Assembly (NCBI GenBank): GCA_034432375.1 | Contig: DAOUCA010000157.1 | Span: forward strand, 1 to 64,000 | Source of the DNA: JAHBVH01 sp034432375 | GTDB lineage: Bacteria; Chloroflexota; Anaerolineae; Caldilineales; Caldilineaceae | Length of the DNA: 64,000 nt | Direction of reading: 5' to 3' | Shown here: piece by piece, positions 51,007 through 60,642 of the stretch | How the letters are laid out: each line of letters opens with the position of its first letter | Position numbering within the stretch: position 1 is the first letter of the stretch | Program-made: the position numbers and the translations under genes | The notes under the pieces: model-generated | Told to the model about the DNA's origin: nothing | Seen by the model: only the letters and a program-made list of their open reading frames with translations | Database searches by the model: none

Positions 51007-52965
51007 TCAGTCGCCGGTCACACGAAAGGTCCACTCGCCTTGGGCGGGTGGCGCGGCGGCCAGGAAGACAACGCGGGTTAGGGCGTCGCCCCAGGTGCCG
51101 CCCAGCCGTTCATCGGTGATCGAAACCGTCTCGGTGCGGACGGTGAAGAGAGTGGCGTCATAGTGCAAGCTGCCTGAGCCGGCCAGGCGGTCGCCGAGGA
51201 TGGTTCGCTCGCCAAAGTGGACGGTACCAGCGTTCGCCAGCGTCACGGCGGCGGGGGTGAGAATGCTCAGCTCGATCTGCCCGGGCGCGGTGGTGAGGGC
51301 ATAATCATCGGTGATGATCAGATCCTGGCCGCTCGAATTTTGGCTGCGGTGGAAGGTGAGCGTGCGCCGCCAATGGTCGATCTCGGCGGCATCGGCGTAG
51401 GCGGCGTCAATATCGAGCGCAAAGGTGACCGTTTTGTCGTCGGCTTGATAGGTAACATTGGACGCCCGATATTGACCACCCGGCAACTGTTGTACACCAT
51501 CAATCGTGGGCAGCAGACTGTGATAGGCGGATTGCATGGTCCAGATTTCATAGCGTTGGGCGCTAAAGGTCTTTGCGGTGTACGTCTCGACGCCGGCATC
51601 GACAATCAGCGGCTTGCCATCGTTGTAGAGCACAAAGTTGCCGATATCGTTGTGATTGTGGCTCTCGGCATTGTGCCCCCCTTTAGCCGCGACAAAGAGT
51701 CCGTCCGTCGAGCCGGACTGACCGCGTGCGACCATGACTTGAATTTCCTCAAGATAGACATCGCGCGGCAAGGGCGCAGCGGTTGGACTCGTGGGTAGGG
51801 TCGCCAGTGAAAAGAGAGTCGGCAAGCGACGCCCCATGCTGGTGGGAACGTTGCGCTTCTTTAATGCCCCGGCTTTCAACTCGGCGCGCTCCTCGCTGCC
51901 CCCATCGGTCACTTCTTGGCGCTCGGCCAGCCACGCGCCTAACGCCGTCATCGCTTTGTCGCCAATGCGCAGGCCATAGCGATAGACAAGCAACGCATCG
52001 GGATAGACGAGCGCCGGCGCATCGGCAAAGTTGATGTAATAGTCTTCGGCGATCTGGACACGGTGAATAAAGCGCCCGATCTCCTGGATCAGCGGCTCAT
52101 CATAGAGATCGATCCGCCCACTGGAGGCGCTGTAGAGCAGTTCGAGGTTGTCAAAGAGCGAAGCACCAGCTCGCCCCCAATAGCTCGGCCCCTCATCACA
52201 GCCCCCATCACGCGGATAGGGATCGATGAAGTTGTCGAGCGCCGCCAGGATCTTATGAACGCTGGCAGTCCGCCGCCCGCTCTGATCCTCTAACAAGAGT
52301 GTGCAGGCCAGCCAGTTTGAACAGATCCAAGGATTCCAGTTGTTGACGGGCCGGCCATCGGGGCGCGGGGTAAAGCCCATCCAGCTATAATCGTCCCGCT
52401 CCAAACAGGGGGCAAGCATATAGGTTTGGACATCGTGGGCGATGCGCCAGCGGACCATGGGTGCAACTTGATCGAGCTTGTCACCTATCAGATAGTCAGT
52501 CCAGGCGAGGAGGGCGGCGGTCTCTGCCGAGAAGAGATCGACGATGACCTCATTGGGATCGGGCAGCCCTTTGCCACTCGCCTGTGCGCCAATATGGGCT
52601 GGCAACCCCCAGAAGCTCTCTTCACAGATCGCCCAGATGCCGTTAACGATGTCATCGAGAAAGCGCCCCTGGTTTTCAATACATTCGGCAATGACCAATT
52701 CGTTGAGGCGGCCGCGCCGTTCAAAATGGACAATTTCATAGTTACGCCGGTTGCCGTTACGGGCAAATTCGAGGAAGAGGGTCGCCGGCAGCGTCGGCCA
52801 CTGGTAGCCAAGCGCGGCCTCACCAGCCAACACGGCCTGTTGACGCAATGCCTGTGGCAATACATTCCAAGGCGCACGCTCACCAATCATCGGGTAAGGT
52901 TGCCACTCTTGGCGGGGAATTAGAAGGGTGGAGAGTTGTTCAAGCGGATAGCGTTGTGAAAGCAT
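51007..52965 (-). CDS. Heparinase II/III-like polysaccharide lyase-type protein
   Basis: 652 residues. The N-terminal two thirds form an alpha/alpha toroid (NNWNPWICSNWLACTLLL, RDGGCDEGPSYWGRAG with its Glu-Gly-Pro-Ser-Tyr segment), followed by a beta-sheet domain with AAKGGHNAESHNHNDIGNF, the His-rich signature of heparinase II/III-like lyases. The family degrades uronic-acid-containing sugars by elimination. No signal peptide is visible, so it may act inside on imported oligosaccharides. It stands alone on the minus strand. Confidence 0.87.
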   Translation of the reverse strand: MLSQRYPLEQLSTLLIPRQEWQPYPMIGERAPWNVLPQALRQQAVLAGEAALGYQWPTLPATLFLEFARNGNRRNYEIVHFERRGRLNELVIAECIENQGRFLDDIVNGIWAICEESFWGLPAHIGAQASGKGLPDPNEVIVDLFSAETAALLAWTDYLIGDKLDQVAPMVRWRIAHDVQTYMLAPCLERDDYSWMGFTPRPDGRPVNNWNPWICSNWLACTLLLEDQSGRRTASVHKILAALDNFIDPYPRDGGCDEGPSYWGRAGASLFDNLELLYSASSGRIDLYDEPLIQEIGRFIHRVQIAEDYYINFADAPALVYPDALLVYRYGLRIGDKAMTALGAWLAERQEVTDGGSEERAELKAGALKKRNVPTSMGRRLPTLFSLATLPTSPTAAPLPRDVYLEEIQVMVARGQSGSTDGLFVAAKGGHNAESHNHNDIGNFVLYNDGKPLIVDAGVETYTAKTFSAQRYEIWTMQSAYHSLLPTIDGVQQLPGGQYRASNVTYQADDKTVTFALDIDAAYADAAEIDHWRRTLTFHRSQNSSGQDLIITDDYALTTAPGQIELSILTPAAVTLANAGTVHFGERTILGDRLAGSGSLHYDATLFTVRTETVSITDERLGGTWGDALTRVVFLAAAPPAQGEWTFRVTGD

Positions 52966-53003
52966 GACGGTTCCTCTAACTACAGACGATAAATAAAGAG
53001 TAT

Positions 53004-53054
53004 CTATAATTCATGGTGCGCAAGGTGTGACACCTTGCGCACCATGAATTATAG
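53004..53054. repeat. Perfect 51-bp palindrome (25-bp arms, 1-base centre)
   Basis: Arms CTATAATTCATGGTGCGCAA.. and exact complement ..TTGCGCACCATGAATTATAG. It lies just upstream of the heparinase-like gene on the minus strand and upstream of the lipoprotein gene at 53311. The rest of 53055-53310 holds a half copy of the TAGGACTTACG element at 53193 and no gene. Confidence 0.9.
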
Positions 53055-53310
53055 TCGATTTATGGTTTGTGCCCAATCGTTACATTTAGAGGGGGCCGTA
53101 CCCCATTTTCGGGGGTGCTCAGCCAAATCGCTACATTAGGGAAATAGAGAGCTGAGCGGAATCACGCTAAGATCGTACAGCCTACTTTCTCGTAGGACTT
53201 ACGGATAACTTTCCAAATTTGGAACTCTGGAACACCGGCCTTTATAATTCATTATAGACAATATTGTAAGGTTTTTAAGCTTTGATTGCTCAGACGGAAT
53301 AGCAGAATAG

Positions 53311-55212
53311 ATGAAAATGAAACTGGCTCTTCTTCGATCGGCGTTATTCACCATGACCGTTTTTGTAATCATGGCCTGTGGAGCAGATTCGGCAGCGACA
53401 CCCACAGTCACGGTTCCGACGACAGTACCCACAGCGCCCCTGTCTAGCCCGCCAACCAGCGCTCCTGCCGCCCCGTCCACGCCGCCAACCACGCAAAGTG
53501 TCACTGTCCAGCGCATCGAACGCCCGACAGAGGAACCCGGTCAGTTGGCGGCACGTGTCACCCCGGTCGATCTGGCAAACACCTTACCCTTGTTGGCTGC
53601 CCATCTGGCAGAGGTACGCACGGCAATGAACCAAGCGATACCAGTGCTCCCGCTAACCAATGGCGTGGATGCACAACAGCAGCAGGCACAAGCGATCGCG
53701 CTGGCCGATCCACGCTTTGTGGCAGAAACGCGTGATCCACAGAGTGGTGCTCCCCTTCGCACTGAAATCTTCGGCATCTATCCCGTGCGCCCCAGTGACA
53801 TCACTGCCGAGAGTGCGGCTTGTGCAGAGCGTACTTGCTACCGCGTTGAACTCTATAATTACGCCTATAACCTTAGCACAATTGCGATTGTCGATCTACC
53901 GCAGGAAACGGTGCTTGCCGTGAACCGTCTGCTGGAAACGCAGCCTGATATCCCGCCGCACCTAACCGCGATTGCGCAGGAGATTGCCGCCAACGCGCCA
54001 GAGGTGGCAATGGCCCTTGGCGTACAACCAGCGATGATGGATGCGATGATGGCCAATACCAAAACGGCGCTCAATGCCTCGCGCTGTGAACGTTCCCATC
54101 ACCTCTGTGTGGCACCAACCTTTATGCAAGGGGAACGCGCGCTTTGGGCGATTGTCGATCTCACCGAAGGCACGGTCGTCGGCGTGCGTTGGACAGAATT
54201 GGGGGCCGTCAGTGGGCAAGTCACCGCACCAACGGAAAAGCAGTTGCAAGACGAAGTCGTCAGCCGCGAATTCTGTGAAAAGAGCAACAGCCTTGTGCGC
54301 GATGGTTGGACCCTGGACTATATTCTCACTAGTTCAGATGGGCTACGGATTAGTGATGTCACCTTTGACGGGCAGCCGGTCATCGCCAGCGCAAAGCTCG
54401 TCGATTGGCATGTTAGTTATTCCCTCAAAGAGGGTTTTGGCTACAGCGATGCGATTGGCTGCCCAATTTTTAGCCAGGCCGCGGTGGTCGCCTTTAATGG
54501 CCCAGAAATCAAACCAATCCTAGACGGCGAGCAACCGGTCGGCTTTGCTCTGACCCAACAATACATAAGTGAATTCTGGCCGGCGCCCTGTAATTATTAC
54601 TACTCGCAACGCTACGAATTCTATGTCGATGGGCGTTTTCGCGTTGCAGCCGCCAATCACGGTCGCGGTTGTGGGGACAACGGCACCTATCGGCCAGTCA
54701 TTCGCCTTGTCCCTGCCGGCACCTATCAGTTTGCCAACTGGGATGGCGCGATCTGGCAGCCCTGGCGAGAAGAAGCGTGGATGGCACCCTTTGAGCCGAC
54801 AACCGCCGAAGGGGCGCAATTTCGCTTATTGGCTACCGATGATACTGGATATCTGATCGAACCGGGGCGTGGTCAATTTGGCGATGGTGGCCGCGGCGAC
54901 AATCCCTACATGTATGTCACCCGTTATCATACGCCCAGCAATGGCCCCGACGAAGGGGATAGCGATCTGATCACAATTGGCCCCTGTTGCAATAACGATT
55001 ATCAGCAAGGGCCGGAAAAATTTATTGACAGCCCACCTGAGTCGCTTGATGATGGCGCGCTTGTACTCTGGTACGTAGCACAAATGCAAAATGATGATAC
55101 CGCAGGCGAGGAATATTGCTGGGCCGACGCTGTTTTACAGGATGGCGTCTATGTGCCAATCGACTATCCCTGCGTGGCGGGCCCAATGTTTTTGCCAATA
55201 AAGCGCCCATAG
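53311..55212 (+). CDS. Large secreted lipoprotein of unknown function, with weak copper-amine-oxidase resemblance
   Basis: 633 residues. The N-terminus is a lipoprotein signal (LLRSALFTMTVFVIMACG), followed by a Pro/Thr/Ala spacer. The body is beta-rich; the section APCNYYYSQRYEFYVDG, GRGCGDNGTYRPVIRLV and LDDGALVLWYVAQ recalls the C-terminal domain of copper amine oxidases, but the cofactor motif TxxNY(D/E) is altered to APCNYY, so I do not call an active enzyme. Several Cys pairs are probably disulfides. The next gene, also exported and unknown, follows after 82 bases. Confidence 0.6.
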   Translation: MKMKLALLRSALFTMTVFVIMACGADSAATPTVTVPTTVPTAPLSSPPTSAPAAPSTPPTTQSVTVQRIERPTEEPGQLAARVTPVDLANTLPLLAAHLAEVRTAMNQAIPVLPLTNGVDAQQQQAQAIALADPRFVAETRDPQSGAPLRTEIFGIYPVRPSDITAESAACAERTCYRVELYNYAYNLSTIAIVDLPQETVLAVNRLLETQPDIPPHLTAIAQEIAANAPEVAMALGVQPAMMDAMMANTKTALNASRCERSHHLCVAPTFMQGERALWAIVDLTEGTVVGVRWTELGAVSGQVTAPTEKQLQDEVVSREFCEKSNSLVRDGWTLDYILTSSDGLRISDVTFDGQPVIASAKLVDWHVSYSLKEGFGYSDAIGCPIFSQAAVVAFNGPEIKPILDGEQPVGFALTQQYISEFWPAPCNYYYSQRYEFYVDGRFRVAAANHGRGCGDNGTYRPVIRLVPAGTYQFANWDGAIWQPWREEAWMAPFEPTTAEGAQFRLLATDDTGYLIEPGRGQFGDGGRGDNPYMYVTRYHTPSNGPDEGDSDLITIGPCCNNDYQQGPEKFIDSPPESLDDGALVLWYVAQMQNDDTAGEEYCWADAVLQDGVYVPIDYPCVAGPMFLPIKRP

Positions 55213-55294
55213 GAATTGCAGCTAGCGCTCGATCCTTATTATGTTAGGGCAACCATCAAGTTCACTTCTGTTGTAACCGTTTGGGACAAAATTC

Positions 55295-56431
55295 ATGAGT
55301 AAGGCAAGAGCCAAAGCACGACGACAACAAAAGCAGGGTGCGCGGAGCCATAACGGTGGCCGGACACTGTGGGTCTGGCTAGCGGCTATTGGCCTCCCGC
55401 TTCTAATCGTCGGTGCTTTTTTCTATCGACTGAATCGGCCACCGGTCAGCGCAGTCGTGGAGACTGCGATAGTCGCAACCGTACCACCAGAGCCAGCAGC
55501 AGTCGGCAGTGCCGTTCCCGCTGCTGGCAATAGTGACGCAACAGAAAGTGCGGCCCTCTCTGCCCCAACGCGCCCCACGCTACCGCTTGGCCCCGCCGAC
55601 TATTGCCGCCGCCATCCTCGCTTTGCCCGTCAAATGGGCTTTAATGAGCGGGCGATCCTGACCACCTCTTCCCCTACCATCAAAGGGTTGGCAATGATTC
55701 AGCCCGCAGAAGCCGACAATCCGGAGCAGGTTTATCAGGATCCCACCTGGGATGATGCCGGCTATCTCGGCCACATGACCTTTGACCCAACTGGCAATGT
55801 CTATCTCTTTCCATCCCCGCGTGTCAGTTTGATCGATAATCCACCGCAACAGCAAAACACCCTCTATCGCGTCGACAGCGACAGCGCGCAGATGACCAGT
55901 TTGATCACGCTCACGGCCGATTCACCGCCAACTGCCGCTAACCCCTACGGCATTATGGGCACAACGTACGATTGCGACACCAACAGTCTTTATGTCTCAA
56001 CAGTGGCCGGCTCGACGGCCACGGAGGAAGTGGGGAAAATCGTGCGCATTGACTTAACGTCCGAAGCGGTGGTTGCGGAATTGCAGGGGATCGACCCCTT
56101 TGGTCTCTCTGTGCTCAATTTACTAACCGAAGAGCAAGGTGCAACCGAAAAAGCTGTTGGCAAACGACTCTACTTTGGTGCGGCGCGCAATGCCGAAGTC
56201 TACTCGATTCTGCTCGACGACCAAGGGGGGTTTGTTGGTCAACCAGCGCTGGAGCTTGCGTTGCCCAATACATCACTAAAGCCCTGGCGCATTGTCTGGG
56301 ATACCAACGGTGACCTCATCGTGCGCGCCATGCCCTTTGACTTTAACCTGATTGCGACCAGCGAACGGATTGAAATCCCCTTCCGCTTTCGGCGTGACGA
56401 AGCCGGACTATGGCAATATGTGGCAGAATAG
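55295..56431 (+). CDS. Membrane-anchored protein of unknown function, propeller-like
   Basis: 378 residues. A basic N-terminus (MSKARAKARRQQKQG) precedes one membrane helix (LWVWLAAIGLPLLIVGAFFY), leaving the rest outside. After an Ala/Thr spacer, a domain with GYLGHMTFDPTGNVYLFPSP, NPYGIMGTTYDCDTNSLYVS and DTNGDLIVRAMPFDFNLI shows the repeating strand-turn pattern of a beta-propeller. No family assigned. Proximity to the preceding lipoprotein gene suggests a shared process. Confidence 0.55.
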   Translation: MSKARAKARRQQKQGARSHNGGRTLWVWLAAIGLPLLIVGAFFYRLNRPPVSAVVETAIVATVPPEPAAVGSAVPAAGNSDATESAALSAPTRPTLPLGPADYCRRHPRFARQMGFNERAILTTSSPTIKGLAMIQPAEADNPEQVYQDPTWDDAGYLGHMTFDPTGNVYLFPSPRVSLIDNPPQQQNTLYRVDSDSAQMTSLITLTADSPPTAANPYGIMGTTYDCDTNSLYVSTVAGSTATEEVGKIVRIDLTSEAVVAELQGIDPFGLSVLNLLTEEQGATEKAVGKRLYFGAARNAEVYSILLDDQGGFVGQPALELALPNTSLKPWRIVWDTNGDLIVRAMPFDFNLIATSERIEIPFRFRRDEAGLWQYVAE

Positions 56432-56632
56432 CATCTACACAAATCCTTCATCTATCATTCATCTATCCTCTCTATCCCAGTAGTTTACGCACAATTCGAG
56501 CGTTACAATCTTCCTTACGCTTTGTTGTCCAGTGACTGTCACCAGTTCACCACTTTCGTGGGACAAATCTTAGCCATTGACAGATAATTGACAATGGTTT
56601 ACTATACTGCCCACGATCAGGATTGGTTTACA

Positions 56633-56715
56633 TAGGACTTACACAGGTCGTCAGTTGAGTAGGATATTTTTCGCCGAAAGTCTTAGGGGGCAACCCGAAA
56701 GGCGCGTAAGTCCTA
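56633..56715. repeat. MITE-like element, reverse-orientation copy
   Basis: Ends TAGGACTTA and TAAGTCCTA; interior contains AGTTGAGTAGGATATTTTTC and GGCG, the complement of the interior of the copies at 6938 and 15030. It lies in the 366-base gap (56432-56797) before the binding-protein gene; the remainder of the gap contains no feature I can support except the RBS AAAGGA at 56784. Confidence 0.65.
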
Positions 56716-56797
56716 TTATTGATAGCTCCTCATAATCGTGTGTATTTCAATATTTTCCCATAAATAACCAACAGTTTATTTCCAAAGGATGGTTGTC

Positions 56798-58141
56798 ATG
56801 ACTATAGAAAAACGTTTATCGCGCCGCGCATTTTTACAGGCTACCTCTGTTAGCGCCGCTGCTCTCGCGTTGGCGGCCTGCACAGCGCCGGCGGGGGCAC
56901 CGGCAACGGAAGGCGAAGCCGCCGCCCCCGCCGGCGAAAAGGTTACCGTTCGCTTCCATGCCCGCATCGGTCAGCAGGAAGATACCCTCTATGATATGCA
57001 GATCCCGAAGTTCATGGAAGAGAATCCGGACATCGAGATCGTCAAAGAATCATTCCCCGGTGCAGAATATAATACCAAGGTCTCGACGATGCTAGCCGGC
57101 GATACGCTGGGTGACGCAGCGTGGAGCGCACTCGGTGGTGCTACCATTAACTTTATGTGGGCGCAGAACATTGTGGCCCCTATCGATGATCTGGTGGCCG
57201 CGGATAACACGGATCTCAGCCAATGGTACGAAGGTTGTATCAATGCCATCACCGTTGAAGGGAATCTGCTGGGTCTCCCATTCAAAGCCCATCCTGGACT
57301 TGCTGTGGTCTATTACAACCAGACCGCGTTTGAAGAGGCAGGGCTAGCGCTACCAGAGTCTGGGTGGACCCAAGATCAGCAGATTGAAGCAGCTAAAGCG
57401 CTGACCAAACCTGATGCAAATCCGCCCTTCTATGGCTTCTTACCGGGGATCGCGAGCACTTGGAAAACACTCGTAACACTCACGCGCGCGTTTGGCTCAG
57501 AGCTGATTAATGAGGATGGCACCCAATTCCAACTCAACAACGAGCTAGGTATGCAGGCCATTACCTGGCTCTACGATCTCTTCCACACCCACAATGTAGC
57601 ACCGACACCAGCGCAGATGGTCGGTGCCGGCAACGATATGTGGATCGCCAATTCGCTGGGCATGTATCAGGGCGGCACCTCGGTATCGGTAACTGGTAGC
57701 ACGATTGGGGATGCCTTTGCGTGGATGGTTGCGCCCAATGCTGTTGGCCCCGGTGGTGTCGGCGGCTCGGACTATGAAGTCGATGCCTACACCGTCACCA
57801 CGACCAGCCAACATCCGGAAGAGGCGTTCAAGTGGGTGCAATACCTTTGCAATCAGGATTCCGGCATCCAATTGGGCTTGATCGGCGGTACAGTCGGTGG
57901 CCGTCCCGATGTCTATGGCAGTGAAGAGCTGTTGAAGTTCCCCTTCCGTGTGGTCTTCAAAGAGATCATGGACAATGCGATGGACAGCCGCATTACGGCT
58001 AACTGGCGCCAGACGGAAGCACAGACGGCACTCGATCAGTTGACGCAACCTTTGTGGACCGGTGACGAGCAGCCGACGCAGGCGTTTATCGATGGGATTT
58101 CGCAGCAGATTCAAGATATTATGGATCTGCCGCGACCGTAG
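56798..58141 (+). CDS. Sugar ABC transporter substrate-binding lipoprotein with Tat-type signal
   Basis: 447 residues from the ATG at 56798, eight bases after AAAGGA; an in-frame ATG at 56789 is less well placed. The signal has SRRAFLQATSVSAAAL, a twin-arginine motif, ending in the lipobox LAAC. The binding domain (VRFHARIGQQEDTLYDMQIP, WAQNIVAPIDDLVAAD) is of the family-1 sugar-binding type. Its permeases are encoded directly downstream; no ATPase gene is present. Tat export would mean the protein folds before secretion. Confidence 0.88.
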   Translation: MTIEKRLSRRAFLQATSVSAAALALAACTAPAGAPATEGEAAAPAGEKVTVRFHARIGQQEDTLYDMQIPKFMEENPDIEIVKESFPGAEYNTKVSTMLAGDTLGDAAWSALGGATINFMWAQNIVAPIDDLVAADNTDLSQWYEGCINAITVEGNLLGLPFKAHPGLAVVYYNQTAFEEAGLALPESGWTQDQQIEAAKALTKPDANPPFYGFLPGIASTWKTLVTLTRAFGSELINEDGTQFQLNNELGMQAITWLYDLFHTHNVAPTPAQMVGAGNDMWIANSLGMYQGGTSVSVTGSTIGDAFAWMVAPNAVGPGGVGGSDYEVDAYTVTTTSQHPEEAFKWVQYLCNQDSGIQLGLIGGTVGGRPDVYGSEELLKFPFRVVFKEIMDNAMDSRITANWRQTEAQTALDQLTQPLWTGDEQPTQAFIDGISQQIQDIMDLPRP

Positions 58142-58152
58142 GGTTTACTTAC

Positions 58153-58205
58153 GCCATACGCCATCGTAGGCCATGGTATACCGTGGCCCTACGATGGCGT
58201 ATGGC
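58153..58205. repeat. Imperfect palindrome between binding-protein and permease genes
   Basis: GCCATACGCCATCGTAGGCC faces GGCCCTACGATGGCGTATGGC; the two arms carry GCCATCGTAGG and CCTACGATGGC. Such hairpins between the first and second genes of an ABC operon often keep binding-protein levels above permease levels, by acting on mRNA stability or transcription. Confidence 0.7.
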
Positions 58206-58250
58206 ATAAGCTTGGATGTTGCCGCGATTGAGCAAGGATGGAGTTAAGGA

Positions 58251-59183
58251 ATGGCAAGTCAGGGATCAAGCCGTCGTTCGTGGTTAGGGTCACGCCTGCA
58301 GCGGCGTGAAGCGTTAGAAGGCTATTTATGGATCAGCCCGTGGCTGATTGGCTTTCTCGTCTTTTCGCTGGGGCCGATCATCGCTTCGCTCTACCTAAGC
58401 CTAACAAAATATAAGATCGGCGGCACGCCAGAGTGGTTGGGATTGGCGAATTACCAAACAGCCTTTTTCGACGACAATCTCTTTTGGCCGTCAATTTGGC
58501 GAACCGTCTATTTTTCTGTGGCCTCAGTTGTGCTGGGGGTACTCTTTTCGCTGCTGGCAGCGATGTTGCTCAACCAAAATCTCAAGGGGCGCAGCATTTT
58601 TCGGGCATTCTATTACTTGCCCTCATTGACGCCGGTCGTTGCCCTCACGATCCTCTGGGGATGGCTTTTGGCACCGCAACAAGGGTTGGTCAATTACCTA
58701 TTAAACATGGTGGGCATCCCTGGCCCCGGCTGGTTGACGGATCGATCTTGGGCGATCCCCTCGATTATCTTGATTACACTCTGGTCAACGGTGGGCGGCG
58801 GGCGCATGATCATCTTCCTGGCCGGCTTGCAGGGAGTGCCACAAGAGTTGCAGGAAGCGGCAGAGATGGATGGGGCCAATGGCTGGCAGCGCTTTCGCAA
58901 TGTGACGATTCCGCTCATCTCACCGGTGATTCTCTTCAACCTGATCTTGGGAGTAATCGGGGCCTTTAGCACCTTTTCCGTCGCCTACTTGGCAACCGAC
59001 CCGCCCGGCGGACCGAACTATGCGACTTGGTTCTATATGTTGCACCTCTATGCCAACGCCTTTAACTTTTTCCAGATGGGGTATGCATCCGCACTGGCTT
59101 GGATCTTCTTCATCTTTATCTTTATTTTGTCCTATCTTCAGATCAAACTGTCGGACCGTTGGGTCTATTATGAATTTTCGTAA
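58251..59183 (+). CDS. Sugar ABC transporter permease (MalF/UgpA-like)
   Basis: 310 residues with six helices; start after an N-terminal basic segment SSRRSWLGSRLQRREALEGY. EAA loop EAAEMDGANGWQRFRNVTIP. Segment WLGLANYQTAFFDDNLFWPS and LLKGRS-like NLKGRSIFRAFYYLPS are typical. It forms the membrane pore with the next gene product. Confidence 0.9.
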   Translation: MASQGSSRRSWLGSRLQRREALEGYLWISPWLIGFLVFSLGPIIASLYLSLTKYKIGGTPEWLGLANYQTAFFDDNLFWPSIWRTVYFSVASVVLGVLFSLLAAMLLNQNLKGRSIFRAFYYLPSLTPVVALTILWGWLLAPQQGLVNYLLNMVGIPGPGWLTDRSWAIPSIILITLWSTVGGGRMIIFLAGLQGVPQELQEAAEMDGANGWQRFRNVTIPLISPVILFNLILGVIGAFSTFSVAYLATDPPGGPNYATWFYMLHLYANAFNFFQMGYASALAWIFFIFIFILSYLQIKLSDRWVYYEFS

Positions 59184-59195
59184 CGAGGAGTTTCC

Positions 59196-60113
59196 ATGGC
59201 GACGACCCAACCCAGTGTGCGCTCAGCAGCCGACCCACAAACGACTGCTCCCCGCAAAACCGGCAGCGTGGCCGCCAATCATTTTTGGCGACAGGCCGCA
59301 CTCTATAGCATTGCGATTCTGACCGCACTTGCTTTTAGTCTACCCTTTTTCTGGACAGTGAGTAGCTCACTCAAAACGGCGGCTGAAATTCGGCAGATTC
59401 CGCCTACCTTCTGGCCGCAAGAGATCCGCTGGACCAACTATCCCGATGTCTTCCGTCTGGCCCCGTTTGCCCGCTTCATCTGGAACACGGTGATTGTCAC
59501 GTCGCTGGCGATGATTGGCCAGATCCTCTCGGCGGCGGCGGTCGCCTTTGGCTTTACGCGCTTTCGCTTTCCCGGGCGCGACAAGCTCTTTTTTCTTGTT
59601 CTCAGCACAATGATGTTGCCTTGGCAGGTGACAATTGTGCCGCAGTTTCTGCTCTTCCGCTATCTCCACTGGCTCAATACCTTTATGCCGCTAATTGTTC
59701 CTTCGTTCTTTGGCGGCGGTGCCTTCTACATCTTCCTGTTGCGCCAATTCTTTATGACGATCCCGCGCGATCTAGATGAAGCGGCCAAGCTTGATGGGGC
59801 CTCGTCGGTGCGGATCTTCTGGAGCATCATCCTGCCGCTTTCCGGGCCGGCGATTGCTACCGTGGCGATCTTCTCCTTCCTGCAACATTGGAATGAGTTT
59901 ATCGGCCCCCTGATCTTTCTCAACACCGAGGATAAATATACACTCTCGATTGGCCTGCGCTACTTTATTGCCAACCCCTTTGAGAGCGATGAGCCACGCG
60001 AGGCGATCTTGATGGCGGCTTCGCTGATTGTGGCGGCCCCTTCGCTACTCTTGTTCTTTATTGCGCAGAAGTATTTTGTGCAGGGGATTGTGACAACAGG
60101 TCTGAAAGGGTAA
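59196..60113 (+). CDS. Sugar ABC transporter permease (MalG/UgpE-like)
   Basis: 305 residues; six helices, EAA loop EAAKLDGASSVRIFWSIILP, and the end FVQGIVTTGLKG. AACGAGGAG before the ATG. It lies 12 bases after the first permease gene, so both are translated from one message. Confidence 0.9.
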   Translation: MATTQPSVRSAADPQTTAPRKTGSVAANHFWRQAALYSIAILTALAFSLPFFWTVSSSLKTAAEIRQIPPTFWPQEIRWTNYPDVFRLAPFARFIWNTVIVTSLAMIGQILSAAAVAFGFTRFRFPGRDKLFFLVLSTMMLPWQVTIVPQFLLFRYLHWLNTFMPLIVPSFFGGGAFYIFLLRQFFMTIPRDLDEAAKLDGASSVRIFWSIILPLSGPAIATVAIFSFLQHWNEFIGPLIFLNTEDKYTLSIGLRYFIANPFESDEPREAILMAASLIVAAPSLLLFFIAQKYFVQGIVTTGLKG

Positions 60114-60176
60114 ACTGGCTGCTTAACTCTATTTCTTTTCGTCTGATTTATAATCAGCGCTTGTTTCCCGAGGCAT

Positions 60177-60611
60177 ATGAATATCGGTCAGTGGCGCTCT
60201 TGGGCTTTGATAATAATTGTATTCAGCACAGTCAGCTGCGGTGCACTTACGTTTGGGTGGTTTTCCTGGCCACCGACTGTACGCATTACGAAGAATTACT
60301 TCGAGGCAATTATCAAGCGCGATGTAACACAGGCGATGCGGTACACCGTACATTCCCCGCAGGGCGAGCGCTGTGCGCGGGCGACCGAAAAGGCCGCGCA
60401 CAGTGCGATCACTATGTATGGTGGGGCGACAGTACAGCAGATCAAGATCGATGTATTGAACGGTACGGGGAGTGATGAAACAATTCAGTTTGGCCATGTA
60501 AAATTTCTCTATCAGTTGCCTGGTCAATCTGCATGGCACACAGGTAACTTGCAATTATTGACAACCTATGACAACTTTGGCGTCCGGTATCCCTGTGGTG
60601 CAACGCCGTAG
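60177..60611 (+). CDS. Small secreted protein of unknown function
   Basis: 144 residues. The N-terminus (MNIGQWRSWALIIIVFSTVS) is a signal-like helix ending at a cysteine (TVSCGAL), a weak lipobox. The rest has no recognisable domain; a Cys pair (RCAR, RYPCG) may form a disulfide. It resembles NTF2-like Lumazine-type small folds only loosely (YFEAIIKRDVTQAMRYT could start an NTF2-like fold). Confidence 0.5.
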   Translation: MNIGQWRSWALIIIVFSTVSCGALTFGWFSWPPTVRITKNYFEAIIKRDVTQAMRYTVHSPQGERCARATEKAAHSAITMYGGATVQQIKIDVLNGTGSDETIQFGHVKFLYQLPGQSAWHTGNLQLLTTYDNFGVRYPCGATP

Positions 60612-60642
60612 AAACTAAGTCCACTAATGAATGGATCTCTCC

